NCBI RefSeq assembly: GCF_001742745.1
Contig: NZ_MJAK01000012.1
Coordinates: forward strand, 19,539-83,538
Length of the DNA stretch: 64,000 bases
DNA from: Curtobacterium sp. ER1/6
GTDB lineage: Bacteria; Actinomycetota; Actinomycetes; Actinomycetales; Microbacteriaceae
Direction of reading: 5' to 3'
Part shown: positions 42,340-50,536 of the stretch, in pieces
Layout of the letters: every line of letters starts with the position of its first letter
Numbering within the stretch: position 1 is the first letter of the stretch
Made by a program: the position numbers and the translations under genes
The notes under the pieces: model-generated
Seen by the model: only the letters and a program-made list of their open reading frames with translations
Told to the model about the DNA's origin: nothing
Database searches by the model: none

Positions 42340-43422
42340 ATGAAGAAGTCAGCCTGGCTGCCCGCAGTCATCGCACCGGTCGTCGTGGCCGGTGCCGTCG
42401 CCGCGCCGGTGATCGCGAACGCCGCCGCCGACCCGATCGCGGGGAAGGACCCCAGCGCGGCAGCCGTCCTGGCGAGCGTGGCCTCGTCGCGGGACGCGCA
42501 GTACTCCGGCCAGCTGGCGCAGACGAGCGACCTCGGGCTCCCCGAGCTCCCGTCGGGCAGCGGTGGTTCGTCGCTCGAGGGCGACGCCTCGGACGTGCTC
42601 GACCTGCTGACCGCGTCGCACACCGCCCGCGTCTACGTGGACGGTGCCGACCGACAGCGCTTCCAGCTCACCCAGCAGCTTGCCGAGCAGGACGTCGTGC
42701 GGAACGGTTCGGACGTCTGGACGTGGGACTCGAAGGAGCGCAAGGCCGTGCACGTCACGCTGCCCGCGGGTTCCGACGTGCCGCAGACCGGCACCACGAC
42801 GCCCGCCGACGCAGCGGAGCGCGCGATCGCCGCGATCACGCCGAGCACCCGGGTGTCCGACCCGACGGCGGTCCGCGTCGCCGGGCACGCCGCGTGGCAG
42901 GTCACGCTGACCCCGCGGTCGTCGGACACGCTCGTCGGCACCGTCCGGCTCGCGGTCGACCAGCAGACCGGACTGCCGCTGCGCGTGACCGTGACGGCCG
43001 CCGGGCAGGAGGACCCCGCGTTCCAGGTCGGCTTCACGAGCCTCGACTACGGCGCACCCGCGGCCCGGCTGTTCGACTTCACCCCGCCCTCGGGTGCCGA
43101 CGTCAGCACGCAGGACCTCTCGGAGCGGGGCGGCCACCACGGTGGTACGGGCCACGACGGCGCGGCGCACCGCGGTGCCGAGCCGTCCGTGACCGGCTCC
43201 GGGTGGGACACCGTCGTGGAGTTCCCCGCGGGGACGGCCGACCGCTCGACCGCCGACACCGGAACCGACACCGACGCGACCGCGCTGCTCGACCAGCTGA
43301 CGAAGTCGGTCGACGGCGGACGTGCCGTGCAGACGTCGCTGGTGTCGGTCTACCTGACCGACGACGGCCGGGTCCTGGCCGGCGCCGTCCCGGTGTCCTC
43401 ACTGGTCGCCGCCGCGAAGTGA
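42340..43422 (+). CDS. secreted LolA/RseB-like protein linked to an ABC exporter
   Basis: The 360-residue protein has a Sec signal peptide (MKKSAWLPAVIAPVVVAGAV, cleavage near ANAAA at 28). No lipobox Cys is visible. The mature part is a LolA/RseB-like half-barrel: TARVYVDGADRQRFQL, GSDVWTWDSKERKAVHV and GLPLRVTVTAAGQEDPAFQVGF. A His/Gly-rich segment (GGHHGGTGHDG, about 265-277) interrupts it. This family binds lipid or lipoprotein-like ligands outside the membrane. The downstream ATPase starts inside its stop (GTGA), so it probably acts with that transporter. Confidence 0.82.
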   Translation: MKKSAWLPAVIAPVVVAGAVAAPVIANAAADPIAGKDPSAAAVLASVASSRDAQYSGQLAQTSDLGLPELPSGSGGSSLEGDASDVLDLLTASHTARVYVDGADRQRFQLTQQLAEQDVVRNGSDVWTWDSKERKAVHVTLPAGSDVPQTGTTTPADAAERAIAAITPSTRVSDPTAVRVAGHAAWQVTLTPRSSDTLVGTVRLAVDQQTGLPLRVTVTAAGQEDPAFQVGFTSLDYGAPAARLFDFTPPSGADVSTQDLSERGGHHGGTGHDGAAHRGAEPSVTGSGWDTVVEFPAGTADRSTADTGTDTDATALLDQLTKSVDGGRAVQTSLVSVYLTDDGRVLAGAVPVSSLVAAAK

Positions 43423-44399
43423 CGGCCGAGGCGAGCCAGGACCGGCACGACGACGACCCGACGCCGGAGCCGGCGGTCCGCACCGCCTCGCTCGTCAAGG
43501 TCTTCCGGAAGCAACGCGCCGTCGACGGCATCGACCTGACGGTCCCCCGCGGCTCGGTCTTCGGGTTCCTCGGACCGAACGGCTCGGGCAAGACCACGAC
43601 GATCCGGATGCTGCTCGGGCTGTCCTCGGCGACGAGCGGCACCATCGAGCTGCTCGGGCGTCCGATGCCGGCGGCCCTGCACGACGTGCTCCCCCGGGTC
43701 GGGGCGCTCGTCGAGGGACCGGCGTTCTACCCGTACCTCTCCGGTCGCGCGAACCTGCAGCGCTTCGACGCGGCCGACCCGACATCGGACCCGCGCACCC
43801 GCCGTGACCGCGTCGCCACGGCCCTGGAGCGCGTCGGCCTCACACACGCCGCGGACAAGAAGGCACACGCGTACTCGCTCGGCATGAAGCAGCGCCTCGG
43901 GCTGGCGAACGCGCTGCTCGCGCCCCGCGACCTGCTCGTGCTCGACGAGCCGACGAACGGCCTCGACCCGCAGGGCACCCGCGAGGTCCGGAACCTCATC
44001 CGGTCCCTCGCCGACGACGGCACCACGGTGTTCGTCTCGAGCCACCTGCTCGCGGAGATCGAGCAGGTCTGCACCCACGCGGCGGTGATGCGCAGCGGGC
44101 GGCTCGTGGCGCAGGGCTCCCTCGACGAGCTCCGCGCCACGGGCGGCCGCACCGTGACCGTCCGGACGCCGGACGTCGGAGCGGCCGGTGCCGTGCTCGC
44201 GCGGCTCGGGCTCGCGCCGCGTCGCGACGCCGGGGTGGACACGCTCGTCGCCGACCTGCCCGCCGAGGTGGAGCCCGAGGCGGTGACCGCAGCACTCGTG
44301 CACGCCGACGTGCGGGTGCGGGGCCTCACCGTCGGTGGCGGCACACTCGAGGACCTGTTCGTCGCGCTCACCGGAGAGGGGTTCGATGTCGCAGCCTGA
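43419..44399 (+). CDS. ABC transporter ATP-binding protein
   Basis: The 326-residue protein starts at the GTG overlapping the LolA-like stop. Walker A is FLGPNGSGKTTTIRM (about 50-62), the signature is SLGMKQRLGLANAL (about 148-161) in place of LSGGQ, and Walker B is DLLVLDEPTNGLDP (about 168-181) followed by FVSSHLLAEIEQV. The C-terminal 80 residues resemble the DrrA/BcrA-type domain. It powers an ABC-2 exporter with the next gene, perhaps for a peptide or lipid. Confidence 0.93.
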   Translation: MTAEASQDRHDDDPTPEPAVRTASLVKVFRKQRAVDGIDLTVPRGSVFGFLGPNGSGKTTTIRMLLGLSSATSGTIELLGRPMPAALHDVLPRVGALVEGPAFYPYLSGRANLQRFDAADPTSDPRTRRDRVATALERVGLTHAADKKAHAYSLGMKQRLGLANALLAPRDLLVLDEPTNGLDPQGTREVRNLIRSLADDGTTVFVSSHLLAEIEQVCTHAAVMRSGRLVAQGSLDELRATGGRTVTVRTPDVGAAGAVLARLGLAPRRDAGVDTLVADLPAEVEPEAVTAALVHADVRVRGLTVGGGTLEDLFVALTGEGFDVAA

Positions 44400-45228
44400 C
44401 GTCGTCCGACGCCCGTCCCGCCCGTTCGCCCTGCTCGGCTCGGAGCTCGCGCTGGTGTTCCGCCGGCGCCGCACCTGGGCGATGCTCGGCGCGCTGGCCC
44501 TCGTGCCGGTGCTCATCGCGATCGCGGTGCGGCTCACCACCGACGGGGACGCCGGCGGGCCGGCGTTCCTCGGCGACATCACGAACAACGGCCTGTTCGT
44601 GGCGTTCACCGCGCTCACGGTGTCCATCCCGCTGTTCCTGCCGCTCGTGGTCGGGGTCGTCGCGGGTGACACGGTCGCGGGCGAGGCCTCGCACGGCACG
44701 ATCCGCTACCTGCTCGTCGCACCGACCGGACGGGTGCGCTTCATCCTCGTCAAGTACGCCGGTGCGGTCGCCTTCTGCCTGGCGGCGACGCTCCTGGTCG
44801 TGCTGGTCGGCGCGGCGATCGGGGCCGTGCTGTTCCCGATCGGACCGGTCACGCTGCTCTCGGGCACGCAGGTCGGTGGGTGGTCGTACGCCGGACGGGC
44901 GGTCCTGCTCGCGCTCTGCGTGACCCTGTCGATGCTCGGGCTGGCCGCGATCGGCCTGTTCGCCTCGACACTGACGACCGTGCCCGTCGGGGCGATGGCG
45001 GCGACGGTGGTGCTCGCCGGGGTGTCCCAGGTGCTGGACCAGCTCCCCCAGCTCGACTGGCTCCACCCGTTCCTGTTCTCGCACCTTTGGCTCGGTTTCG
45101 GCGACCTGCTCCGCGACCCGATCTCGTTCGACTCGTTCGGGTCGAACGCCGTGCTGCAGCTCGGGTACGTCGCGGTGTTCGGCGCCCTGGCGTACGGCCG
45201 GTTCGCCACGAAGGACGTCCTGAGCTGA
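44386..45228 (+). CDS. ABC-2 type transporter permease
   Basis: The 280-residue protein has six membrane segments of the ABC-2 fold, including MLGALALVPVLIAIAVRL (about 34-51) and FTALTVSIPLFLPLVVGVVAG. The motif ASHGTIRYLLVAPTGRVRFILVKY is the coupling region between segments 2 and 3 (family pattern GTIRxLLxxPxxR). The ATG lies 14 bp inside the ATPase gene. A perfect hairpin terminates the operon at 45231-45261. Confidence 0.92.
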   Translation: MSQPDVVRRPSRPFALLGSELALVFRRRRTWAMLGALALVPVLIAIAVRLTTDGDAGGPAFLGDITNNGLFVAFTALTVSIPLFLPLVVGVVAGDTVAGEASHGTIRYLLVAPTGRVRFILVKYAGAVAFCLAATLLVVLVGAAIGAVLFPIGPVTLLSGTQVGGWSYAGRAVLLALCVTLSMLGLAAIGLFASTLTTVPVGAMAATVVLAGVSQVLDQLPQLDWLHPFLFSHLWLGFGDLLRDPISFDSFGSNAVLQLGYVAVFGALAYGRFATKDVLS

Positions 45229-45230
45229 CG

Positions 45231-45261
45231 CGACGGGGCCGTCCCGACGACGGCCCCGTCG
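45231..45261. terminator. hairpin between convergent ABC permease and dehydrogenase genes
   Basis: Perfect 13-bp arms (CGACGGGGCCGTC and its complement) at 45231-45243 and 45249-45261 with a 5-nt loop, 3 bp past the permease stop. Unrelated in sequence to the dispersed family. Confidence 0.75.
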
Positions 45262-45301
45262 TTCCGCAGGACGCCGGGGCCGTCGGTCGGCCGGACGCCG
45301 G

Positions 45302-46363
45302 TCAGGCCGACGGGCTCGCCGACCCGCCCGCCATCGTCTCGGTCTCCGACCCGCGCTGCTCGGCGTACCGGTCGCGCAGGTCACGGGCCTTCTCCGAGCG
45401 GTACCAGTCGAGGCGCGCTCCGGTCTCGACGGTCTGCATGCCGATGACGACCTTGCCGCGGGAGCGCATCTCGGCGAGGTCCTCGTACGCGTCGACGATG
45501 TACTCGAACGGGTAGAACCCCGAGATGAGCACCTGCACACGACGGTCCTGCACGGCCTTCGCGAGCATGGTCAGCAGGTCGCGGGCCTCCTCGTCCTCGG
45601 CGGGTGCGCGGAGGAAGCGGATCTCGACGTCGCGGCGGTCCTCCGAGGAGACGACGCGTTCCGCGGGCACGCCGAGCCGGGCCGCGAGACCGGTCTCACG
45701 GTCGCCACCGTGGTTGTCGATGAAGGCCGTGATCGGGCGACCGTCGGCGATCGAGCGGATGCGGTCCTCCTCGCCGTCGCCGTAGGCCACCGGGAGTGTG
45801 CCGATCTGCCGCAGGTAGTCGTGGTTCCGCGGGCTGCCGAGAGCGATGACGGTCGCTCCGGCGTCGTGGGCGAGCTGGCACTCGATGTGCCCGACCCCGC
45901 CCGCCGCCGCCGTGATGACCACGGTGTCCTCCGGCCCAAGGCGGAGTCCGCGGACGATCGTCGCGGCGGTGGCGCCGGCGAGGTAGAGGCCGCCGGCGAC
46001 CTCCCACCCGACGTGCTCGGGCTTCTTCACGACCGCGCCGCGCGGGACGCGGATCCAGGTCGCGTGCGCGCCGCCCTCGGGTGCGTGGCCCATGACCTCG
46101 TCGCCGACCTTGAGGTCGCGCACCTCCTTGCCTCGGGCACGGACGATGCCGGCGAAGTCGACGCCCTGGTGGGCCGGGAACGTCAGGTCGACGTGGTCGC
46201 GGAGCTTCCCCTCGCGGAGGAACCGTTCGACGTGGTTGAGACCGGCGGCGACGACCTCGACGACCACGTCGCCGGGGCCGGGTTCGGGACGTTCCTGCGG
46301 GACGAGGTCGACGACGTCGAACCCGCCGTACCGGTCGTACTGCACTGCACTACCGATGCGCAT
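45302..46363 (-). CDS. zinc-type alcohol dehydrogenase/quinone reductase family protein
   Basis: The 353-residue MDR-superfamily protein begins MRIGSAVQYDRYGGFDVVDL. VVEVVAAGLNHVERFLREGKL is the quinone-reductase signature region. The nucleotide fold is TVVITAAAGGVGHIECQLA (about 150-168) with AAGGVG. Zinc-ligand Cys residues of true alcohol dehydrogenases are missing, which favours a zinc-free NADPH:quinone reductase type. GGAAGGAG precedes the ATG. No pathway is indicated by the neighbours. Confidence 0.9.
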   Translation of the reverse strand: MRIGSAVQYDRYGGFDVVDLVPQERPEPGPGDVVVEVVAAGLNHVERFLREGKLRDHVDLTFPAHQGVDFAGIVRARGKEVRDLKVGDEVMGHAPEGGAHATWIRVPRGAVVKKPEHVGWEVAGGLYLAGATAATIVRGLRLGPEDTVVITAAAGGVGHIECQLAHDAGATVIALGSPRNHDYLRQIGTLPVAYGDGEEDRIRSIADGRPITAFIDNHGGDRETGLAARLGVPAERVVSSEDRRDVEIRFLRAPAEDEEARDLLTMLAKAVQDRRVQVLISGFYPFEYIVDAYEDLAEMRSRGKVVIGMQTVETGARLDWYRSEKARDLRDRYAEQRGSETETMAGGSASPSA

Positions 46364-46435
46364 GGGTGGCTCCTTCCGTGGGCATGGCTCCGGTGTACTC
46401 GCGACCCCGGGGCGGTGTCCGTGAGCCAGGGGTAC

Positions 46436-47767
46436 CTAGCGGGAGCCCTTCGAGCAGGTCTGCTCCGCCGCACTCTGCCCGGTGATCGTCGACGGCAGTG
46501 CGGTCGGCGTGCCCGGGCCGGGAGCGGACGACGCCGGGGTCGACGCCGCCGGGGTGCCGCCACCCGACGCGGTCGTGCCGTCCGCCGGAGCGCTCGACGT
46601 CGGAGCGTCCGGAGCCGGAGCAGCCGGGGCGGCGGACGAGCCCGGCGCGGCGGAGTCCGGTGCCGCGACGGCGCCGCGTCCGATCGAGCCGTCGGCGAGC
46701 TGCGTGCGCCGGTCGTCCTGCAGCGCGGTGTTGAGCAGGTGCGCGGCGTCCTGCTCGACCACCAGGCGGTTGCGGTCGTCCGGGTCGTCGGCCGTCGGGT
46801 ACTGCACGAGCAGCATGTCCGACGTGTCGGTGTCCCGCAGCGCCGCCGCGAGGGACACGAGGGTGTTCGTCCGGTTCAGCCCCTCGGAGAGCGTCATGCT
46901 CGACGTCGCCGCCGACGCGAACCGGAACAGCGTGACCGGGTTGGCGAGGGCGTCCTCGTCGGTGAGCTTGCGGAGCATCGCCGAGAGGAACACCTGCTGG
47001 TTGCTGATCCGCGCGAGGTCGCTGCCGTCGTCGACACCGTGGCGGGTGCGGAGGAACGCGAGCGCCTCGTCGCCCTGGAGCGTGACCTCACCGGCGGGCA
47101 GGTTCAGGAACGAGCCGTCCGAGATCGGCTTCGCGAGGCAGACCGTCACCCCGCCGAGAGCGTTGCTCATCGAGATCACGCCGTCGAAGGTGACGAGCCC
47201 CGCGTACGGGATCGTCAGACCGGTGAGGTTCTCCACGGTGCGGACCACGCAGGCGACGCCGCCGTTCGGCCCGCCCTGGGCGAGCGCGGTGTTGAACATC
47301 GCCTTCGGCTGCGCCGGGCTCACCGCGCCGGTGTCGGGGTCCGTGCACGACGGGATCGGGACCATCGTGTCCCGCGGGAACGACACCGCCGTCACCTGCG
47401 AGTGGTCCTCGCTGATGTGGACGAGCATCGTGACGTCGTTGCGGGCGCCCTCGGTGTCCTCCGGTTCGGCGTCCTGGCCGACACGCGTGTCCGAACCGAT
47501 GAGCAGGATGTTCGCGCCGCCCTGGATCGCGTTGATGTCCTGGCGCGCCGCCCGGGCCTGGTCGCCGGGACCGAGCTCGACCGTGGCGATGTTGCCCCGG
47601 AGGTCGTTCGCGGCGATGGCCGCGATGCTGCCGACGCTGACCAGGGCGACGACCGCGGCGGTGCCGACGACGCCGAGGAGCGTCGCGACCGGTCGGCTGC
47701 GCCGCAGCTTCCCGTGGCGTACTCCGCTGCCCGTGCGACGCTGCGGTCCCCGTGCGCTCGCGGCCAC
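46436..47767 (-). CDS. LytR-CpsA-Psr (LCP) family wall glycopolymer ligase
   Basis: The 443-residue protein has an Arg-rich cytosolic N-terminus and one membrane segment (about 27-52, VATLLGVVGTAAVVALVSVG). An LCP domain follows: ILLIGSDTRVGQ, GARNDVTMLVHI, VTAVSFPRDTMVPIP and FLRTRHGVDDGSDLAR supply the conserved Asp/Arg residues binding pyrophosphate. A 100-residue Ala/Pro/Ser-rich tail ends CSKGSR. LCP enzymes join teichoic-acid-like or arabinogalactan polymers to peptidoglycan. The GTG start is chosen for AGGGGG 7 nt upstream; a -10 TAGCGT lies at 47794-47799. Confidence 0.92.
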   Translation of the reverse strand: MAASARGPQRRTGSGVRHGKLRRSRPVATLLGVVGTAAVVALVSVGSIAAIAANDLRGNIATVELGPGDQARAARQDINAIQGGANILLIGSDTRVGQDAEPEDTEGARNDVTMLVHISEDHSQVTAVSFPRDTMVPIPSCTDPDTGAVSPAQPKAMFNTALAQGGPNGGVACVVRTVENLTGLTIPYAGLVTFDGVISMSNALGGVTVCLAKPISDGSFLNLPAGEVTLQGDEALAFLRTRHGVDDGSDLARISNQQVFLSAMLRKLTDEDALANPVTLFRFASAATSSMTLSEGLNRTNTLVSLAAALRDTDTSDMLLVQYPTADDPDDRNRLVVEQDAAHLLNTALQDDRRTQLADGSIGRGAVAAPDSAAPGSSAAPAAPAPDAPTSSAPADGTTASGGGTPAASTPASSAPGPGTPTALPSTITGQSAAEQTCSKGSR

Positions 47768-47793
47768 CGTGTCCCCCTGTCCTGGTCGCTCCG

Positions 47794-47799
47794 ACGCTA
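47794..47799 (-). promoter_or_regulatory. -10 hexamer TAGCGT for the LCP gene
   Basis: On the minus strand TAGCGT would give a short leader of about 20 nt that includes AGGGGG before the GTG at 47767. Confidence 0.45.
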
Positions 47800-47861
47800 C
47801 CGGAGGGCTCCGCGCGCCTCTGCCCCCAACCCGGGGTGCGGACAGACCTGGTGGCGTGCCG

Positions 47862-48296
47862 TCACGGGCGAGGCGCCTCGGACCACGCCCGCAGGGTCTG
47901 GCGGGCCGATCCGCGGTCATCGTCCGTCGCGGCGGCTACGGAGGCCGCCTGCCGGACGAAGGCGAGCACCACCGTCTCCCGCGGTGTCCCGCCGTTCGTG
48001 CGCCAGTCGATCGCGGGAAAGCGTTCGACGCTGATCACCTGGTCCCGGCGAACACGCCAGGTGACCAGGTAGTCGTGCACGACCAGTTCCTCGTCGGTCA
48101 GGTCGAGCCCCGCGGTCAGGCCCCGGGTGACGACCAGCACCGCGACCACCGCGAGCGCGGCAGCGTAGGGCCACGCACCGCTGTCCTGGACGACGATGAC
48201 CACCGCGAGCACCACCAGGAGGGCAGCGGAGGACGCGTGCAGGAGTCGCGTCGCCGCCGGGATCGGCACGTCACGCCGCGGCCACCGGGCGGTCAC
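47862..48296 (-). CDS. bPH_6-type PH-domain membrane protein
   Basis: The 144-residue protein starts at a GTG. Two adjacent membrane helices (about 17-53, AALLVVLAVVIVVQ then YAAALAVVAVLVV) are followed by a bacterial PH-like domain with LTDEELVVHDYLVTWRVRRDQVISVERFP. This matches the actinobacterial bPH_6 family (such as low-molecular-weight antigen CFP-6), whose function is unknown. It lies upstream of the LCP gene in the same direction with a 94-bp gap. Confidence 0.8.
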   Translation of the reverse strand: MTARWPRRDVPIPAATRLLHASSAALLVVLAVVIVVQDSGAWPYAAALAVVAVLVVTRGLTAGLDLTDEELVVHDYLVTWRVRRDQVISVERFPAIDWRTNGGTPRETVVLAFVRQAASVAAATDDDRGSARQTLRAWSEAPRP

Positions 48297-48331
48297 GGGA
48301 CGACGGCCGGTACGCGCCCGACGCGACGGCC

Positions 48332-48379
48332 GTCGGACGGGAGGCGCGTGGCGCGGCCGCCACGCGCCTCCCGTCCGAC
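48332..48379. terminator. dispersed-family hairpin, copy 5
   Basis: Perfect 21-bp arms (48332-48352 and 48359-48379) enclose a 6-nt loop GCGGCC. It lies 18 bp past the stop of the phosphoesterase gene (48397). Confidence 0.85.
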
Positions 48380-48396
48380 CGGTGGTCGTCGGAGCG

Positions 48397-49311
48397 TCAC
48401 GGCTTGCCCGCCTGCGCGGCGATGCGCGCGACCGTCTCGCGGTCCAGTACGAACGCGATCGGGTCGCTGTCCGGGCGCAGGACGCGGACCGGCGTCGACC
48501 AGACCGAGCCGTCCGTCGCGACGTCCACCACCAGCGCGCCCGCCGCCACGTGGGCGGACTCCTCGTCGTACGGCCCGACGACGTCCGTGTCGTTGGCGAC
48601 GCCGGGGGCGACGAGCACGGGGACGCCGGCGAGGGACCCGACCGCGTGGTGGTGCTGGTGGCCGCCGAGCACGACCCGGACGTCGGACCCGTCGAGGAGC
48701 GCGGCGAGGTGCTCGGGGTCCTGCAGGCGGAGGGCCTCGTGCAGGAGCGTCGGGGACGGCACCGGCGGGTGGTGCAGGACGACGACCGTGCCGTGCGGCA
48801 CCGGGTCCCCGGTGAGCGCTGCCTGCAGCCGCTCGGCCGCGGTCTCGCTGACCTCGCCGTACCCGGCACCGGGCACGCTCGTGTCGACCGTGACGATGCG
48901 GAACCCCGCGACGGTCGACCAGCCCGAGACGGGGACGCTCGGCGGCAGGTACTCCATCGTGTGGGCGAGCGGACGACCGCCCTCGCCGAGGACGTGCCCG
49001 TTCGCGAACACCTGGCGGAACCCCTCGCGGAGGTCGTGGTTCCCCGGCACGACGACGAACGCGGCGCCGTGTCGCTCCGCCCAGCCGCCGACGCGCTCGC
49101 GGACCGTGCGGTACGACGCGACGCTGCCGTCCTCGGACACGTCACCCGAGATCACGACGAGCCCGATGCCCGGCACGCCGTCGACGTGGGCGAGCACGGC
49201 GTCGAGCGCGGCGGTCGTGTCGACCGAGCCCTGGTGCAGGGCGCCGTCACCGGTCAGGTGCGTGTCGGACAGGTGGAGGATGCGGAGGGTTCCGGCTGCG
49301 GGCGGCTGCAT
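48397..49311 (-). CDS. calcineurin-like metallophosphoesterase (CpdA/Icc-like)
   Basis: The 304-residue enzyme has the five metallophosphoesterase blocks: LHLSDTHL, VVISGDVSEDG, VVVPGNHDLRE, VVVLHHPPV and LGGHQHHH. The order and length fit class III cyclic nucleotide phosphodiesterases (CpdA/Rv0805-like), which hydrolyse cAMP or other phosphodiesters. There is no signal peptide. The ATG at 49311 is supported by TACCGT 7 nt upstream. It is divergent from the aldolase gene. Confidence 0.9.
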   Translation of the reverse strand: MQPPAAGTLRILHLSDTHLTGDGALHQGSVDTTAALDAVLAHVDGVPGIGLVVISGDVSEDGSVASYRTVRERVGGWAERHGAAFVVVPGNHDLREGFRQVFANGHVLGEGGRPLAHTMEYLPPSVPVSGWSTVAGFRIVTVDTSVPGAGYGEVSETAAERLQAALTGDPVPHGTVVVLHHPPVPSPTLLHEALRLQDPEHLAALLDGSDVRVVLGGHQHHHAVGSLAGVPVLVAPGVANDTDVVGPYDEESAHVAAGALVVDVATDGSVWSTPVRVLRPDSDPIAFVLDRETVARIAAQAGKP

Positions 49312-49318
49312 GCGGCAC

Positions 49319-49324
49319 ACGGTA
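49319..49324 (-). promoter_or_regulatory. -10 hexamer TACCGT, leaderless start of the phosphoesterase gene
   Basis: On the minus strand TACCGT ends 7 nt before the ATG at 49311. Confidence 0.55.
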
Positions 49325-49358
49325 GCGACGCCGGTCGTCCACGGTCTGGACGGCGCGT

Positions 49359-49364
49359 TAGCGT
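49359..49364 (+). promoter_or_regulatory. -10 hexamer TAGCGT, leaderless start of the aldolase gene
   Basis: TAGCGT ends 6 nt before the GTG at 49371. The two divergent promoters share a 59-bp gap. Confidence 0.6.
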
Positions 49365-49370
49365 TGCCTG

Positions 49371-50381
49371 GTGACCGACGCCCCGATCGACCTGCGCTCC
49401 GACACCGTCACCCGCCCGACCCCGGCGATGCGCCGGGCGATGGCCGAGGCCGAGGTCGGCGACGACGTCTTCGGCGAGGACCCGGAGACGAACGCCCTCG
49501 AGCGAGAGGTCGCGGACCTGCTCGGGCACGAGGCCGGGCTCTTCACCCCCACCGGCTCGATGGCGAACCAGCTCGGGCTGCGGCTGCACGTCGCCCCCGG
49601 CGAGGAACTGCTGGCCGACGTCCGCGCCCACGTGGTGCGAGCGGAGCTCGGTGCGGCCGCCGTGTTCTCCGGCATCACCACGCGGACCTGGCCGTCCGAG
49701 CGCGGACGGCTCGTCGCCGCGGCGGTGGCCGAGGTCGCGGAGCCGAACGCCGGGGCGTACAGCGTGTCGACGACGGCGATCGCGATCGAGAACACGCACA
49801 ACTTCGGCGGCGGCACCGTCCAGCCCCGCGACGAGGTCACGGCGGTGCAGGCCTTCGCCCGCGAGCACGGCATCGCGGTGCACCTCGACGGCGCCCGGCT
49901 CTGGAACGCCCACGTCGCGTCCGGGGTCCCCCTCCGCGAGCTCGCCGACGGCTTCGACACCGTGTCCGTCTGCCTGTCGAAGGGCCTCGGCGCACCGGTC
50001 GGCTCGGTGCTCGTCGGTTCCCGCGAGCACGTCGCCGCCGCTCGGACCTGGCGGAAGCGGTACGGCGGCGGCATGCGGCAGACCGGCTTCCTCGCGGCCG
50101 CCGGCCGGTACGCGCTGCAGCACCACGTCGAACGGCTCGCCGAGGACCACACCAACGCGCGGGTGCTCGCGGCGGCGCTCGGCGTCGACCCGGCGACGGT
50201 CGACACGAACATCGTGTTCGCTGAGGTGGCCGACCCCGCGGCCTTCGTCGCGGCGGCGGCCGAGCAGGGTGTCCGGGTGATGCAGCTCGGGCCGCGGAGC
50301 GTCCGGCTCGTGACGCACCTGGACGTCAGCGCCGAGGACGCGGCCCGGGCCGCCGGGGTCCTGGCGGCGATCCCGCGCTGA
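49371..50381 (+). CDS. low-specificity threonine aldolase family protein
   Basis: The 336-residue fold-type I PLP enzyme cleaves threonine or allo-threonine to glycine and acetaldehyde. It opens [33 protein letters not shown], the family hallmark. Asp in [11 protein letters not shown] binds PLP nitrogen and the PLP Lys is in [36 protein letters not shown] is also conserved. The GTG at 49371 fits the leaderless pattern. Confidence 0.93.
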   Translation: MTDAPIDLRSDTVTRPTPAMRRAMAEAEVGDDVFGEDPETNALEREVADLLGHEAGLFTPTGSMANQLGLRLHVAPGEELLADVRAHVVRAELGAAAVFSGITTRTWPSERGRLVAAAVAEVAEPNAGAYSVSTTAIAIENTHNFGGGTVQPRDEVTAVQAFAREHGIAVHLDGARLWNAHVASGVPLRELADGFDTVSVCLSKGLGAPVGSVLVGSREHVAAARTWRKRYGGGMRQTGFLAAAGRYALQHHVERLAEDHTNARVLAAALGVDPATVDTNIVFAEVADPAAFVAAAAEQGVRVMQLGPRSVRLVTHLDVSAEDAARAAGVLAAIPR

Positions 50382-50430
50382 CGCGCCGGTCGACGCGCGC
50401 CGGTCATCGCGCGCGGTCGTCACGTCTCGT

Positions 50431-50493
50431 CGAACCACGATCCCGACGTCGAACCGGCCGCACCGCGTGGTTCAACGTCGGGATCGTGGTTCG
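50431..50493. terminator. long hairpin between convergent aldolase and ROK genes
   Basis: 25-bp arms at 50431-50455 and 50469-50493 with one mismatch enclose a 13-nt loop. The arm begins CGAACCACGATCCCGACGT. It fills the middle of the 155-bp gap and can terminate both strands. Confidence 0.75.
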
Positions 50494-50536
50494 ATTGCCC
50501 CGCGCGGGCACCGGCAGCGCGCGAGCGGCCGAGCGG

